From the NCBI RefSeq assembly GCF_002939865.1, contig NZ_MDEE01000009.1:1-64000 (forward strand): 64,000 bases of DNA, given 5' to 3'. The DNA comes from Xanthomonas dyei. Lineage in GTDB: Bacteria; Pseudomonadota; Gammaproteobacteria; Xanthomonadales; Xanthomonadaceae. Shown here piece after piece: positions 1 through 8,479 of this stretch (position 1 is the stretch's first letter; each line of letters starts with the position of its first letter). The notes beneath the pieces are model-generated. The model searched no databases and had not been told where the DNA came from. It saw nothing but the letters and a program-made list of their open reading frames with translations. The position numbers and the translations under genes are program-made.

Positions 1-5
1 GCCTG

Positions 6-23
6 GGCGGGCTAACGCCCGCC
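6..23. other. Short perfect inverted repeat at window edge
   Basis: GGCGGGC, a TAAC loop, then GCCCGCC form a 7-bp stem. No T-tract follows. It may be a terminator stem of a gene lying outside the window or part of a recombination-site arm; the sequence does not decide. Confidence 0.35.
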
Positions 24-100
24 GAGTTCCGTGATCAACATTAACCGCAGACCTCTAGTTTTGGCTGGCACTGAATTGCGGGGAGTCGACACACGTGCCT

Positions 101-160
101 GCGCTACGCTAGATGTGGTCGCCACCCCGCTGCGGGGCGGCCTAACTCAGGCGGTGGGCC
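101..160 (+). other. attC-like integron recombination site (relic)
   Basis: The right half contains CGGCCTAACTCAGGCG followed by GTGGGCC, very close to the usual right half of an attC site (CGGCTTAACTCAGGCGTTRGGC). The arm folds back on the left part: GGTCGCCACCCCGC pairs with GCGGGGCGGCC, leaving one extra A, and the CTG between the arms forms the loop. The left R-box is degraded. The next gene starts three bases after the site, as in gene cassettes. Confidence 0.55.
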
Positions 161-162
161 AC

Positions 163-561
163 ATGACAGAATCCTCGACTTTGCCGCTCTCAACCTGGCT
201 TCTCCAAGCCGTACCATCCAGCACTCCCGATGGAGTGGTGGCTTACAATTTCAATTTGGCGGAATGCGGCGACTGGATCGTGGAGTTGATCGGAGCCGGC
301 ACCTACGACCGAGATGATTCTGAGTGGGCTTGTCCGCCGGAGTTATGGTCATCTCAGCCACTTGAGCTCACACTTGAGCGCTCTGTTGCGGGCGCCGGGT
401 GGGAACAAGCGCTGACGTACGTGACTGCAGAGGTAAGATCTTTTATCGAGAACTCACCTACCTTGCAGGCAAGTGTGCTTCGCGACGCTACGGCGGTATG
501 TGTCGGCTTTGTCGACGGTGAATTGGTCGAAGTTTGGCCCGCAAATACGGCTGACAGGTAA
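163..561 (+). CDS. Hypothetical cassette-type protein, 132 aa
   Basis: I do not recognise a family. The protein is soluble, acidic and rich in Trp and Cys, with no signal peptide or membrane segment; motifs such as DWIVELIG and EWACPPELW look like small immunity-type or cassette-encoded proteins, but that is only a resemblance. A GTG at position 31 opens the same frame, yet I prefer the ATG at 163: the DNA before it is an attC-like site, and cassette genes normally begin directly after the recombination site. A weak GGTGGG lies 4 bases upstream. Base composition is lower in GC than the metabolic genes further right, consistent with acquisition. Confidence 0.6.
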   Translation: MTESSTLPLSTWLLQAVPSSTPDGVVAYNFNLAECGDWIVELIGAGTYDRDDSEWACPPELWSSQPLELTLERSVAGAGWEQALTYVTAEVRSFIENSPTLQASVLRDATAVCVGFVDGELVEVWPANTADR

Positions 562-609
562 TTGGCGCAGAGCCATCTCACAGGTCGGCTTAGTTCAGGC
601 CTTGGCGAC
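559..609 (+). other. Degenerate attC-like site after the 163-561 gene
   Basis: GGTCGGCTTAGTTCAGGCCTT resembles the right half of attC (CGGCTTAACTCAGGCGTT). The left arm (GCGCAGAGCCATC) pairs only partly with it. The next start codon is 11 bases beyond. Weaker than the site at 101-160. Confidence 0.4.
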
Positions 610-619
610 CTGGAACGGT

Positions 620-1168
620 ATGCGCGCACTCGTCATTCTTTGCCTTGCTTCGATCGTTGCTATGGCGGGATGCACCTCCATTCCGCTTGCAACGGCGCTT
701 AGTCTTTCGTCGATGAGCCCGCGTTCGTTGGCCCAACTAGACCCAGCGCAGCTGTTGGTCCGCGTTTCCGTTCCGGTCGGCTTTGAGCTCAACGTCGCGG
801 CAACGCGCCTCGACCTTCAACTGAAGGCCTCTGGCACCAGTAAAGCTGCCGCTATGGGTCTGACCGAAGTCGCGGTCTCGCACGCCGTGCGCTCAGGCGG
901 CCTCTTCAACCGGGATGTACCGGTGTCGACGTATCTTCTGCGGCTGACGCCGGAGGGAAGCCGGCAGCTTCAGGAATTACAGCGCTTTATCCTCGCAAAC
1001 GATGCGAAGCAGTTTGAATTTGTCCTGCATGTGCCCTTTGCTACCGTGCCCGCCTCGGCGCGCGAAGCGATCTTCTGGGCCGATCTCAAACGTTCACAGT
1101 CAGAGCCGTTCAAGCCTTTGGTCGATGGTACAACCATCAAGTTTACAATTGAGCAGGATGGTGGTTGA
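620..1168 (+). CDS. Hypothetical lipoprotein, 182 aa
   Basis: The protein begins with a short basic n-region, a hydrophobic core (ALVILCLASIVAMAG) and a cysteine at residue 18, a lipoprotein signal. The mature part is hydrophilic with no recognised domain. The frame is open upstream to 473, overlapping the previous gene, but the lipoprotein signal fixes the start at ATG 620, directly after an attC-like site. Likely outer-membrane or periplasmic-face anchored. Function unknown; possibly the next member of the same cassette run. Confidence 0.6.
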   Translation: MRALVILCLASIVAMAGCTSIPLATALSLSSMSPRSLAQLDPAQLLVRVSVPVGFELNVAATRLDLQLKASGTSKAAAMGLTEVAVSHAVRSGGLFNRDVPVSTYLLRLTPEGSRQLQELQRFILANDAKQFEFVLHVPFATVPASAREAIFWADLKRSQSEPFKPLVDGTTIKFTIEQDGG

Positions 1169-1633
1169 GAATGTCATTCAAAAGGTTCGCCGTCCGACGT
1201 CTACCCGTCAGTGCGTAAGCCCCCCACCTGCCCATCGACGTTGCAGAGCGAGTTTGCATAGCGACATCATCGAGAAGACATCCCGGTGTTGCAGAACTGC
1301 AGTTGCCTTCATCGAACCGCTACGCTTGGATCTTTAGGCTCACAGACTACGCACCAACGGTGTCGGCTCCTCCGATGTCCCGCGCCAGATGCGTTTGGCC
1401 ACCCTGGCCCACGCCTGCATGCTTGGTTGCCTGCACCTGCGCCCCGAAGGCGAGCATCAAACATCGAGTTCGACGCGAATGCAGTAGGCCAATGAGCGCG
1501 TCGCCGGCTCCGTGACAGGTTGGCAAGACGATGCCGCGTCAGGCATGGTGAGCGCCCTGTGTCTGCGCGCCGCTCCATCACGCGTGCACTCGGCGCCCTG
1601 CCCTGCCACCCACACGTTGTTGCCAAGGACCGC
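1169..1633. other. Intergenic, no gene seen
   Basis: Several short overlapping frames on both strands show no coherent protein signal. A GTCATTCAAAAGG stretch just after the lipoprotein gene vaguely recalls an attC left arm, but no right arm was found. Confidence 0.5.
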
Positions 1634-2425
1634 ATGTTCTCCATCTTCAAGAAGAAAGCCACAGCGTTGTTGATCGTTCGAGCCGATGGAAATGAGTTGT
1701 GTCGCGTGACAGAACAAGACCTCCCTTGTGAAATGACGCCTTCAGTGCGATTGAAGTCTGGCAGCGTGCTGGAATGTGTCGATTCGGCCGGAGCCGTGCG
1801 TACCCATGAGCTCGGTAGCGCGTCTGGATGGTTTCATTTTTCCGTGCGCGTCCATGCCAATCTGGGATGCCAGATGGATTGCGTCGTTTCCGAGGACCAG
1901 CAGCTCGCTTCGGATGCGTTTGCGACCGGCAAGGCATCCGGGATCAGGTTTCAGCCGTTCTTTTTGCCGGGCGCAGCCATCAGCAACTCCGCGCTTGCAG
2001 GCAAGGGGCTGTTTGCGCGCGGGCTGCACTATGGCGGTACGGTCACCAGTGGCAATGTGGTGCTGTCCTGTGTGTGCGACCATTGTCAGCGTTCATTCCT
2101 GATCCGCTCCTATCACGCAGGGTTTAGTAACGCGGGCTACTTCTATTCGGCATCCGGCGCGTACACCATGACGGTCGACAGCCATCTTCCTGGCAGCCCA
2201 GCAGCGCTATCCGAGCCCGATGCTGAGGCACTTGCTGCGTTGGAAAGCGCATTGCCTCTGGCGCCGGACGGGTCGAGCTACAGCTACCTCAACCCCTTCC
2301 GCTGCCCGCATTGCTCCGCGCCGTATATCGATTTCATCGCCAACCCCGGCTTGCGGAAGAGCGAGTACTACGGCAACTATTTTGATGGCTCCACGCTGCT
2401 GCGCTATGTCCCGGCAGATGCCTAG
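1634..2425 (+). CDS. Hypothetical protein with two CxxC pairs, 263 aa
   Basis: No family recognised. The start is ATG 1634 with AAGGA five bases upstream; the frame is open further upstream but without ribosome site. Two cysteine pairs, CVCDHC near residue 153 and CPHC near residue 230, look like a split zinc ribbon, so the protein probably binds a metal. The region between them is rich in Tyr, Ser and Gly. No signal peptide or membrane helix. It stands alone between small exported proteins. Confidence 0.65.
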   Translation: MFSIFKKKATALLIVRADGNELCRVTEQDLPCEMTPSVRLKSGSVLECVDSAGAVRTHELGSASGWFHFSVRVHANLGCQMDCVVSEDQQLASDAFATGKASGIRFQPFFLPGAAISNSALAGKGLFARGLHYGGTVTSGNVVLSCVCDHCQRSFLIRSYHAGFSNAGYFYSASGAYTMTVDSHLPGSPAALSEPDAEALAALESALPLAPDGSSYSYLNPFRCPHCSAPYIDFIANPGLRKSEYYGNYFDGSTLLRYVPADA

Positions 2426-2661
2426 CGTTCGCCCTTGATGCGTGCAGGGCTGGATTGGTGCCGTTAGCCGGACGCGATGCCGTGACGCATAGTGCGCGCT
2501 GCGGCATGCGATGCCGATACCCGCACTATCTTGCAAGAGCGACGCTTCCGACCGTCTTGCACCATGAAGTGGGCCGAGCTCTTGATTGACTGTGGACAAC
2601 CCTCGCCTGCATCGGCTGTTCTACCGGCTAACAGGGTGACGTCCTGCGTTACCATGCGGTC

Positions 2662-3048
2662 ATGAACACTAAATTTCTTCTTGTTGCACTACTGCTGTGT
2701 GCCTCTGCTTCTGCACAAGGTGTTTCGCCCACCACCACACGTGAGGTGGGCCAGCTTTTCAAAGTACTTGAGCAATCCAACTGCGAATTTTCCCGCAACG
2801 GGTCGTGGTACGCAGCGCCGAAAGCCAGCGAACACCTGCAGCGTAAATACGAGTACCAGCAGAAAAAGGCATTGGTAACGTCTACCGAGTCTTTCATTGA
2901 ACTCGCTGCGACCAAGAGCAGCATGTCGGGCAAGCCGTATCAGGTGCGCTGCGGGAACGCCGCGCCGGTATCGAGCCAGTCGTGGTTCATCGGCAAACTG
3001 CGGGAGTTGCGCAAGCGCGCTTCCAATAACGACGCCACGTCCGGCTAA
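2662..3048 (+). CDS. DUF5329 family exported protein, 128 aa
   Basis: A clear signal peptide (MNTKFLLVALLLCASASAQ) is followed by the DUF5329 pattern: a short helix ending LEQSNCEFSRNGSWY, then EHLQRKYEYQ, ESFIELAATKSSMSGKPY and a closing VRCGN with the second conserved Cys. The two cysteines (near residues 41 and 94) may form a disulfide in the periplasm. Length is normal for the family, whose function is unknown. A long palindrome follows the stop and may end the transcript. Confidence 0.8.
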   Translation: MNTKFLLVALLLCASASAQGVSPTTTREVGQLFKVLEQSNCEFSRNGSWYAAPKASEHLQRKYEYQQKKALVTSTESFIELAATKSSMSGKPYQVRCGNAAPVSSQSWFIGKLRELRKRASNNDATSG

Positions 3049-3060
3049 ACCGTGCGGGCG

Positions 3061-3084
3061 GATGTTGATCGGCCGATCAACATC
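3061..3084. repeat. 24-bp perfect palindrome
   Basis: GATGTTGATCGG is followed immediately by its reverse complement. It lies between two convergent genes (DUF5329 and the chemotaxis receptor). It has no T-tract, so it could act as a transcript-end stem or as a protein-binding site. Confidence 0.5.
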
Positions 3085-3118
3085 CGGCGATCGATGAGCC
3101 TGAAGACGGCATGCGCCA

Positions 3119-5218
3119 TCAGGCGACCAGCCGCTGCCTCGGCAACGTGGTGCCACGTGCCTGCGCATCGGCCACAAAGGCACTCACCGCATCTTCCAGC
3201 TGCGCGGCGTGATCGCCCATCGCGCGTGCGGCAGCACTGGCGTCCTGCATGCGGGTGACGCCGTCGCGCATGTCGGTATCCACGTCGTTAAGGGTGTGAT
3301 GTACCTGCGCGATGCTGCCAGCTTCCTGTTGCGAGGCAACGGCAATCTTGCTGAGCGTGCTGCTGACCTGGCCGATGGTGGCCACAATGTGCTGCATGCC
3401 TTCGCCAGCGTCGCGCACCTGCTGCACGCCTGCCTGCATGTGCGTGACCGACTCGCCGATCAGCGTCTTGATCTGGCTGGCGGCGGTGGACGAGCGTAGC
3501 GCCAGCGCGCGCACTTCGCTGGCGACCACTGCAAAACCACGGCCTTCGTCGCCAGCGCGCGCGGCTTCGACTGCGGCGTTCAAGGCCAGGATATTGGTCT
3601 GGAACGCAAGGCCGTCGATCACCGAGATGATGTCCTGGATGCGACGCGATGCGTGCTCCATCTGCTGCATGGTGCCCATCGCCTGCTGCATGGTGTCGCC
3701 GCCACTGCGTGCGGCCTCCGATGCGGCGGCAGTGAGTTTGTCCGCATCCGCTGCCTGCGCGGTGTGTTGCTGCATGGTGCCGAGCACCGCCTGCATCTGG
3801 GCAGCGGTGTGGCCCAACGTGGCCGACTGGCGCTGCACCTGCTGCTCCAATGCATCGTTGCGGGTGAGGATGTGGCCGGCCGCATGATTGATCGCGCTGC
3901 TTGAGCTGCGGATCTGCGCAATGATGCGGGCCAGTTCATCGGCGGTGGCATTGGCATCGCGCTTCATCTGCTCGAACACGCCTTCGCACGGGCGATCGAT
4001 GCGTTGCGACAGGTCGCCGCGCGACATCGCGGCCAGCATCTTGCGCATGTCCTGCAGGCTGCCGTCGGTGATGGCGAGGAAGCGGTTGACGCCGTCGGCC
4101 AGCTGGCCGAGCGTGCCGCCGTTGGCGTGCCCGTGCAGGCGCGCCCCCAGTTCGCCGCGCGTGGCCTGGGCGACGACCGTCGCCAGCTGCTCTTCCAGCA
4201 TCAGATCCTGGGTGCGGTCCTGCCACTCCACCACCACGCCCAGCGAACTGCCGTCATGATCGTGCACAGGCGTGATGTTTTCCTGCAGCTGCAGCGCAGC
4301 GAGGGCGCGCGTTCTGCTGGTGCCGGTGGCATTCCCCAGCTGCACTGCATCGGCCAGCGCGGTCTCCAGCGCATCGGCATCGACATGCGTGCTCAGTTGC
4401 TGGAACGACTGATTGCGGTAGATGGCAGCGCCCTGCCCGTCGACGATGGCCACCGCCATCGCCGAGGCATCCAATGCCAGACGGATGCGGCGGTTTTCCA
4501 GCAGTAACTGTTGTTGCTGCGCGATGCGTTCTTCCACCTGTACGCTCATCCGCACCAGCGCTTGCGCCAGCGACCCGCTGCGGAAGGTCTGCTGCATGAT
4601 CGCCGGCGGCAAGGTGGCACCGGTCGCCAGGGTGTCGGCCAGTTCCGCCAATGCGTCGGCTTCGTGATCCAACGCATCGACCTGACGTCGCAATTGAATG
4701 GCCATCACGCAGACGAAGGCGGTTTCCACGATCACGTAGCCGGCGTGCAACAGCACGATGCCGAAGCCGCTGCCGACAGTGAAGGCCTGCACCGGCATCC
4801 CGCGCGATTGCAGCCAATAGAACGCAAGATGGTGCACGGCGATGGCGCCGGCGGCGACCACCACCGGTAGCCAGTCGCGGTAATACAGCAGCAACGCCAG
4901 GATCACGAACACGCCGAAGTGCATTTCCACCAGGCCATGCGCTTGCTGGATGGTGGCGGCGACCAGTGCCATCAGCACCAGCGCGTTGGTGATGCGGGTC
5001 AGGCGCGTGCCGGGGTTTGCATGCACTTGCCAGGCCATCAATAGCACGCTGGGCAGCGTGACCGCAAGAAAGGTGGTCCATTGGCCCTGGCTCCAGGCCA
5101 ACGCCAGCGAGCCGGCGCTCTGCAGCACCGCCAGCCACAGGAATAGCCGGTCGGCCTTGATGGCCAGACGCGTGGCGTAGTTGGAGGTCGGCGGCGCCGA
5201 TGCGGACAGTTCCATCAT
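3119..5218 (-). CDS. Methyl-accepting chemotaxis protein with 6-TM sensor and PAS-like domain
   Basis: Signal-transducing receptor controlling CheA. Residues about 24-175 hold some six membrane segments with a conserved HGLVEMHFG...YRDW...HH core, a sensor module seen in several receptors and kinases. Residues about 240-345 look like a PAS fold (LDASAMAVAIVDGQG, then VVEWQDRT). HAMP-like helices follow, and the C-terminal signalling hairpin contains AFQTNILALNAAVEAARAGD, the diagnostic MCP tip. No C-terminal CheR-docking pentapeptide is seen. Start is ATG 5218, whose ATGA overlaps the stop of the upstream gene, so the two are translationally coupled. The ligand cannot be told from sequence. 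Confidence 0.92.
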   Translation of the reverse strand: MMELSASAPPTSNYATRLAIKADRLFLWLAVLQSAGSLALAWSQGQWTTFLAVTLPSVLLMAWQVHANPGTRLTRITNALVLMALVAATIQQAHGLVEMHFGVFVILALLLYYRDWLPVVVAAGAIAVHHLAFYWLQSRGMPVQAFTVGSGFGIVLLHAGYVIVETAFVCVMAIQLRRQVDALDHEADALAELADTLATGATLPPAIMQQTFRSGSLAQALVRMSVQVEERIAQQQQLLLENRRIRLALDASAMAVAIVDGQGAAIYRNQSFQQLSTHVDADALETALADAVQLGNATGTSRTRALAALQLQENITPVHDHDGSSLGVVVEWQDRTQDLMLEEQLATVVAQATRGELGARLHGHANGGTLGQLADGVNRFLAITDGSLQDMRKMLAAMSRGDLSQRIDRPCEGVFEQMKRDANATADELARIIAQIRSSSSAINHAAGHILTRNDALEQQVQRQSATLGHTAAQMQAVLGTMQQHTAQAADADKLTAAASEAARSGGDTMQQAMGTMQQMEHASRRIQDIISVIDGLAFQTNILALNAAVEAARAGDEGRGFAVVASEVRALALRSSTAASQIKTLIGESVTHMQAGVQQVRDAGEGMQHIVATIGQVSSTLSKIAVASQQEAGSIAQVHHTLNDVDTDMRDGVTRMQDASAAARAMGDHAAQLEDAVSAFVADAQARGTTLPRQRLVA

Positions 5219-5712
5219 GACATCGACTCCATGGCACACGGACAAGGGGACGCCACTGCGGCACTTGCCGCGCGGCTCAGGACATCGGGTAACCAACGCG
5301 ACCACGCCGCTGCGCCGGCAGTGCCGCACACCGCGCCACCGTCTGCGGGGCCGGCATAGCGCGGCTGACCATCGGCGCCGAGCAGCCACACGGCGTAACC
5401 GCTGCCCTGCAGTGCCGGGCTGTCGAGCAGCCGCACCTGGCCGCCGCGGGCGCGCACGGCGGCGCTGAGCTCAGCCCAGGCGCGATCCGATGCGAGATCG
5501 GTGCAGGCGCAGGCGTCGACGACGCCGATCAACATCGGCGCCGGCTGCGCGGCCGGCAGGCTCGCCTGGACCTGTGCCCAGGCACTACCCAGATCACCTG
5601 CTTGCGCGCGTGGAGTTGTCCAGGCCACGGCAATCCAGCCGCACCACAGTGCGAGCAGGGCGATGCCCAGGGTACGTCGCGATGCACAAGACAGGCTGCC
5701 GAACACAGGCAT
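5215..5712 (-). CDS. Membrane-anchored small protein with CxC motif (DUF6436/thioredoxin-like?)
   Basis: 165 aa. An N-terminal hydrophobic segment (residues about 14-32) serves as anchor or signal. The rest reads like a minimal thioredoxin-like fold: a beta-strand ending in a CAC motif (residues about 68-70) in the place of CxxC, then YAVWLLGADGQPRYAGP, typical of the strand pair next to the active site. DUF6436 proteins have this layout, but I hold that family name only loosely. The gene ends inside the start of the chemotaxis receptor, so both are made together; it may modify or sense the redox state of the receptor's periplasmic side (inference). The start (ATG 5712) lacks a good ribosome site. 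Confidence 0.6.
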   Translation of the reverse strand: MPVFGSLSCASRRTLGIALLALWCGWIAVAWTTPRAQAGDLGSAWAQVQASLPAAQPAPMLIGVVDACACTDLASDRAWAELSAAVRARGGQVRLLDSPALQGSGYAVWLLGADGQPRYAGPADGGAVCGTAGAAAWSRWLPDVLSRAASAAVASPCPCAMESMS

Positions 5713-6200
5713 AGAGGAGTGGCTTCGCGAGATAAGGTGAGCCCTTATCGGACGCGCTTGCGTGCGCTTGAGCCGGCTTGCGATTGAAGTTTGCGATGGG
5801 TGCGATAGCCAAAGGCATCGCCATTGCGCTGCAAGGGTTTGCTATCGAATTTGCCCATGCAGCGGCGATCAGGCATTTAGCTGAAGCGGGATTTTGTGAG
5901 CACGTGTTCACATCATTGCAGCTGCCCGCAGCAGCTCGTCAACGCCGCCGATTACGGGCGAGGCGGCATCGCCATGCCTCCGTGACTTGCCGGATCATCA
6001 CAGCTCGGCCGTCGGGAGCGCATCGGCGCAACACTCCCGACCGCATCCTGCCGTGCGCCACCGGACGTCAGCGGTGGCAATACGGCGGGCAAATCGGAGC
6101 ACGCCGGCGTGCCTGTGCAACCACACGGCCACTGGTGTGGTGGCAACCATCGTTTCCAAGCTGCGGACACCGCCCAGGCCGTCCGCGCTGGTTGACCGCG
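5713..6200. other. Intergenic, no gene seen
   Basis: Nearly 490 bases upstream of the chemotaxis pair and downstream of the HxlR gene. Only overlapping out-of-frame readings occur; presumably it holds the promoter of the receptor operon. Confidence 0.5.
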
Positions 6201-6638
6201 TTACGCCTGCGCCATCGCTTCGTCGGCATCCAGCGCGACCAGCGGCTGCTGCGCACGATCGAAGCGCTCGCGTGCGGCGCGGATACCGGCGTGGTTCTCG
6301 CCTGCCCAGTTGAGCAATTGCGAGACCGGGCCGAGCAGGGCGACACCGAGCTTGGACAGTGCGTATTCCACGCTGGGCGGCTTGGTGGCGTAGACCTTGC
6401 GGGTGATCATGCCGTTGCGCTCGAGGTTGCGCAGGGTCTGGGTCAGCATCCGCTTGGAGATGTCCGGCACGGCGCGCTGGATGGCGCTGAAGCGGGACGG
6501 GCCGGGGATCAGCGTCAACAGGATCAGCAAGGTCCACTTGTCGCCGATCTGATCGAGCACATCGCGCACGGGGCATTTAGTGGCATCGAAGGGGCCTTCC
6601 AGGGAGGGCGGCGGTGGGAACAAGGCAATCGCATTCAC
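6201..6638 (-). CDS. HxlR-family redox regulator (QorR-like)
   Basis: 145 aa. The HxlR winged helix runs from [19 protein letters not shown] (residues about 22-40) through [27 protein letters not shown] to [14 protein letters not shown]. The single conserved Cys at residue 22, just before the DNA-binding domain, is the redox-sensing residue in QorR-type members. The start is a GTG at 6638. It is divergent from a quinone oxidoreductase gene, the same arrangement as qorR/qorB (ytfH/ytfG), so it most likely represses that gene until its Cys is modified by quinones, aldehydes or oxidants. A near-ideal palindrome lies between the two genes. Confidence 0.88.
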   Translation of the reverse strand: MNAIALFPPPPSLEGPFDATKCPVRDVLDQIGDKWTLLILLTLIPGPSRFSAIQRAVPDISKRMLTQTLRNLERNGMITRKVYATKPPSVEYALSKLGVALLGPVSQLLNWAGENHAGIRAARERFDRAQQPLVALDADEAMAQA

Positions 6639-6724
6639 GGGGGTATCTCACAGTAACCAGGGGGAGTAAAACTGCCTCCTTGCGAAGGACCGGGCGGTCC
6701 TGACAATAGGCTCGCTGACCACAA

Positions 6725-6741
6725 GGTCTAGATACTAGACC
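6725..6741. promoter_or_regulatory. Candidate HxlR operator
   Basis: GGTCTAG, ATA, CTAGACC is a perfect 7-3-7 inverted repeat, centred in the divergent promoter region between the HxlR gene and the quinone oxidoreductase, 32 bases from the oxidoreductase start. Size and symmetry fit HxlR dimer sites. Confidence 0.65.
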
Positions 6742-6773
6742 AAACCTCTTCTCTAAACCTATTGGAGCACCAC

Positions 6774-7664
6774 ATGGCACATGCCTCCCCCCTGATCCTT
6801 GTCACCGGCGCCAGCGGGCAGCTGGGCGCGCTGGTCGTCGACGCACTGCTGAACCATGTGCCTGCCAGCCGCATCGTAGCAACGGCCCGTGATACTGCGT
6901 CACTCGCGGAGTTCGCAAAACGCGACATCACGGTGCGTCAGGCCGACTACGCCGACCCGCACAGCCTGGACCTGGCCTTTGCGGGCGTCGGCCGGGTGTT
7001 GCTGGTGTCGTCCAACGCGGTGGGCGCACGCGTGGAGCAGCACCGCAATGTGATCGACGCGGCCAAGCGCGCCGGGGTGGAGTTGCTCGCCTACACCAGC
7101 ATCCTGCGCGCCGAGACCAGCACGCTGTCGCTGGCCGAAGAGCATCTGCTCACCGAGGCGCTGCTGCGCGAGAGCGGCCTACCGCATGTGCTGCTGCGCA
7201 ATGGCTGGTACACCGAAAACTACACCGGCTCGATCGCGGCCGAAGTGGCGCACGGTGGGGCGATGGGCAGCTCGGGCGAGGGCAAGCTCAGCACCGCCAC
7301 ACGTGCCGACTATGCGGCGGCCGCCGCGGCGGTGCTGGCCTCGGATGCACCGCAGGCCGGGCAGGTCTATGAGCTGGCCGGCGATACCGCCTTCACGATG
7401 GCCGAGTACGCAGCCGCGCTATCGCAGTTGGCGGGCAAGCCGGTGGTGTACCACGACCTCCCGGAAGCCGACTACGCCGCAGCGCTGGTGCAGGTTGGCG
7501 TGCCGGCCGGGTTTGCGCAGGTGTTGGCGCAGTGCTCGGCGTCCTCGCGCGGCGGCAGTCTGTTCGACGACAGCCACACCCTGAGTCGTTTGATCGGCCG
7601 CCCCACCACGCCATGGCGCGACACCGTGGCGGCGGCGCTGGCGGCGGCACAGCCGGCAGCTTGA
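6774..7664 (+). CDS. qorB: NmrA/SDR-type NAD(P)H:quinone oxidoreductase (QorB-like)
   Basis: 296 aa atypical short-chain dehydrogenase. The N-terminal Rossmann motif VTGASGQLGALV binds NADP; the family lacks the Tyr-Lys pair of classical SDRs. Motifs AYTSILRAE, LRNGWYTENY and a C-terminal NmrA-like half match QorB (YtfG), which reduces quinones with NADPH. A TTG at 6762 opens the frame, but ATG 6774 has GGAG seven bases upstream and is preferred. The divergent HxlR gene should control it. Role: cytoplasmic detoxification of quinones, perhaps of plant origin (inference). Confidence 0.87.
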   Translation: MAHASPLILVTGASGQLGALVVDALLNHVPASRIVATARDTASLAEFAKRDITVRQADYADPHSLDLAFAGVGRVLLVSSNAVGARVEQHRNVIDAAKRAGVELLAYTSILRAETSTLSLAEEHLLTEALLRESGLPHVLLRNGWYTENYTGSIAAEVAHGGAMGSSGEGKLSTATRADYAAAAAAVLASDAPQAGQVYELAGDTAFTMAEYAAALSQLAGKPVVYHDLPEADYAAALVQVGVPAGFAQVLAQCSASSRGGSLFDDSHTLSRLIGRPTTPWRDTVAAALAAAQPAA

Positions 7665-8312
7665 ACCGGGCCGGCCGGTCGCAAGACGCAGCGATGCGTG
7701 TGGCGGCCGGTGGCCAAATCAAGCAACGCCATGCCCGGCGGGTGTGGCGTTTTAAGCGCTTACGCGGCATCCGTGCCGCGTCAGGTCCCGCGACGGTGCG
7801 CAGGCAAGGATCTGTGGAGAGTGTTGGTACGCATGGCTTTCAACACTACAGCCATCACACTGTCTGGCGCGGTGTTCTCGCCGATTGCGGGACCGTGTGG
7901 CGGCATGGATGCCATCACCGAGCCCCCAGGGACGCGTTCACGACGTGTCCCGCGAGCGGTGCGGCCACCGCACATTCGACCCTGCACTCACTGACAGGCG
8001 CTCGCTCGGTTCTGTTAGCCGCTGTCACTGGCGAGGTGCCACCAGCCCCGCTCGACGAGCGCATTCCTCAATCTGGCCGACTGTTCGACTGTTCGACTGT
8101 TCGACAGTCACGGTCAACGTGCGTGCCAGGCGTATCGCTGCACGTAGCGCCTGCTCAGGCGGGTGGGCCACGCAAGGATCAGTGCAGACGTTACGGCCGC
8201 CAGGGCCCCCGCCGTCGCAAGGCCACCACCGCTTCTCGACACAGCTCGCATCGCCGGACTGACATCTACCGGACACGTGGCTGACACAGTGGCCGGTCGG
8301 ATAGCGGCGCGG
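7665..8312. other. Intergenic with a short tandem repeat
   Basis: No gene is supported. GACTGTTC occurs three times in direct tandem at 8079-8102 and is then closed by GACAGTC, which also makes a small inverted repeat. The rest shows nothing I can name. Confidence 0.5.
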
Positions 8313-8330
8313 ATGTCACCAAACTGACAT
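8313..8330 (+). promoter_or_regulatory. Candidate Pho box
   Basis: ATGTCAC-CAAA-CTGACAT has the two 7-base direct half-sites separated by 4 bases that PhoB recognises (CTGTCAT-NNNN-CTGTCAT). It lies 150 bases before a phosphate-selective porin gene. A further AAATATAACT just downstream could serve as the -10 region. Confidence 0.5.
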
Positions 8331-8479
8331 CAAACCTAAATATAACTGCACCCTACCGCTGCTACGGCAGCAGTGCGGAGCGCCATGACGGTACCCGGCG
8401 TCTGGCCGCACGCGCCCCTGCAAGGGCGCCCTGACTGGCCACGCCACCGCCGCCCAGTTTCCCTTGCCGAGCCGTGTCC

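Noticed and set aside
31-162. GTG start at 31 for the first gene
   Set aside because: The extra 44 residues would be read through an attC-like site; ATG 163 directly after the site fits cassette structure better.
1170-1250. attC-like site after the 620-1168 lipoprotein gene
   Set aside because: Only a GTCATTCAAAAGG stretch resembles a left arm; no right arm or pairing found.
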